48,274 nt of DNA. It comes from Legionella brunensis. Lineage in GTDB: Bacteria > Pseudomonadota > Gammaproteobacteria > Legionellales > Legionellaceae. The stretch is taken from assembly GCF_001467025.1 (NCBI RefSeq), contig NZ_LNXV01000011.1, positions 100,715-148,988 on the forward strand, in the 5' to 3' direction. The notes under the pieces are model-generated. The model had not been told where the DNA came from, searched no databases, and worked only from the letters and a program-made list of their open reading frames with translations. Every line of letters starts with the position of its first letter. Position 1 is the first letter of the stretch. Positions 47,885 through 48,274 of the stretch are shown in pieces. The position numbers and the translations under genes are program-made.

Positions 47885-48274
47885 ATGGGAAAAATTAGAA
47901 GAGCTTTTATCCTTGCTAATGGCACAGTTTCAATCACAAAGAAAAAACCAAATAAAGGCGGATATTTCAGTTTTTTCAGTCTTAACGAAACAGCAAGTTG
48001 GTTGATGTTTGATCCGGATAATTTTATTAATCAATTGGCTGAACATTGCCAAGAAGAGCACACACTTGTTCTTGATGGCCCAGGAACAGATCTTACCCAG
48101 GATAATGGATCCTTATTAAAATCAATTAGTGCTTTAATAGACGGACACATTGGTGATAATGGCATTAATGCCAATTTTGAAAAAATAAAAAAATTTATAG
48201 AGAAACAATCTAAAGAAGCTACACAAGCCGATGAAACATTAATCATCTGTGCAGTAGGTTGGAGTCGCGGCGGG
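47885..48274 (+). CDS. Alpha/beta-hydrolase-like protein (DUF2235-like), 3' end outside window
   Basis: An ATG at 47885 opens a frame that runs 130 codons to the window edge. The protein starts MGKIRRAFILANGTVSITKK. It has LVLDGPGTDL, resembling the FDGT-type opening of the DUF2235/Tle1 phospholipase family, and ends at the nucleophile elbow CAVGWSRGG (GxSxG). That order fits the family, in which the Ser of GxSxG is catalytic; some members are type VI secretion lipases. The His and remaining acid lie outside the window. The ribosome-binding site is weak. The 266-base gap to the divergent unknown gene holds nothing else I can support. Confidence 0.62.
   Translation, partial: MGKIRRAFILANGTVSITKKKPNKGGYFSFFSLNETASWLMFDPDNFINQLAEHCQEEHTLVLDGPGTDLTQDNGSLLKSISALIDGHIGDNGINANFEKIKKFIEKQSKEATQADETLIICAVGWSRGG

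Overview
The window reads as chromosomal DNA of a Legionella-like gammaproteobacterium. The base composition is AT-rich. Housekeeping blocks are in gammaproteobacterial arrangement (ribF-ileS-lspA, era-recO, pdxJ, nitrilase-tldD). Between them sit long open frames with no recognisable family, coiled coils, Cys-His-Asp or nitrilase-like folds and Glu-rich C-termini, the usual look of Legionella accessory or effector loci. The genus assignment is inference from these features; no rRNA or tRNA gene is visible.

Layout. 1-6377: a fatty-acyl-AMP ligase cut by the left edge, divergent from an export operon (lipoprotein adaptor, ABC ATPase, ABC-2 permease, TolC-like channel). 6387-9193: a GT4 glycosyltransferase divergent from a two-domain mannose-1-phosphate guanylyltransferase. 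9280-12445: tldD and a nitrilase-type amidase, then a Bax-inhibitor-1/YccA membrane protein closed by a clear terminator. 12519-15748: a divergent nitrilase-fold protein, an acyl-CoA desaturase, and a protein with an apparent Cys-His-Asp triad. 15782-19293: korB, korA and pdxJ with overlapping ends. 19294-22911: a 64-bp perfect-armed palindrome, a GT-C-type membrane protein, and recO/era. 23129-29112: a 1030-residue membrane-associated unknown and a 681-residue coiled-coil unknown, with a PilE-like pilin and two palindromic repeats between them. 29177-33979: a KDPG-aldolase-like protein lacking the Schiff-base lysine, then lspA, ileS and ribF. 34237-38558: an RND efflux pair. 38710-39785: a small outer-membrane barrel and a Cys-rich secreted protein. 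39863-45372: a single-module NRPS (A-PCP-C) coupled to an MMPL transporter, divergent from an aldo/keto reductase. 46929-48274: an unknown protein with an acidic tail and the start of an alpha/beta hydrolase.

Working together: two regions look like natural-product or lipid-conjugate biosynthesis with dedicated export, namely the FAAL plus ABC exporter on the left and the NRPS plus MMPL on the right. The middle carries several candidate host-directed proteins and a family of palindromic repeats. The 64-bp repeat at 19487-19550 is an internally deleted version of the 142-bp repeat at 26236-26377, which suggests MITE-like mobile sequences. The strongest leads are the divergent nitrilase, the Cys-His-Asp protein, the catalytically altered aldolase, the NRPS-MMPL unit and the repeat family.
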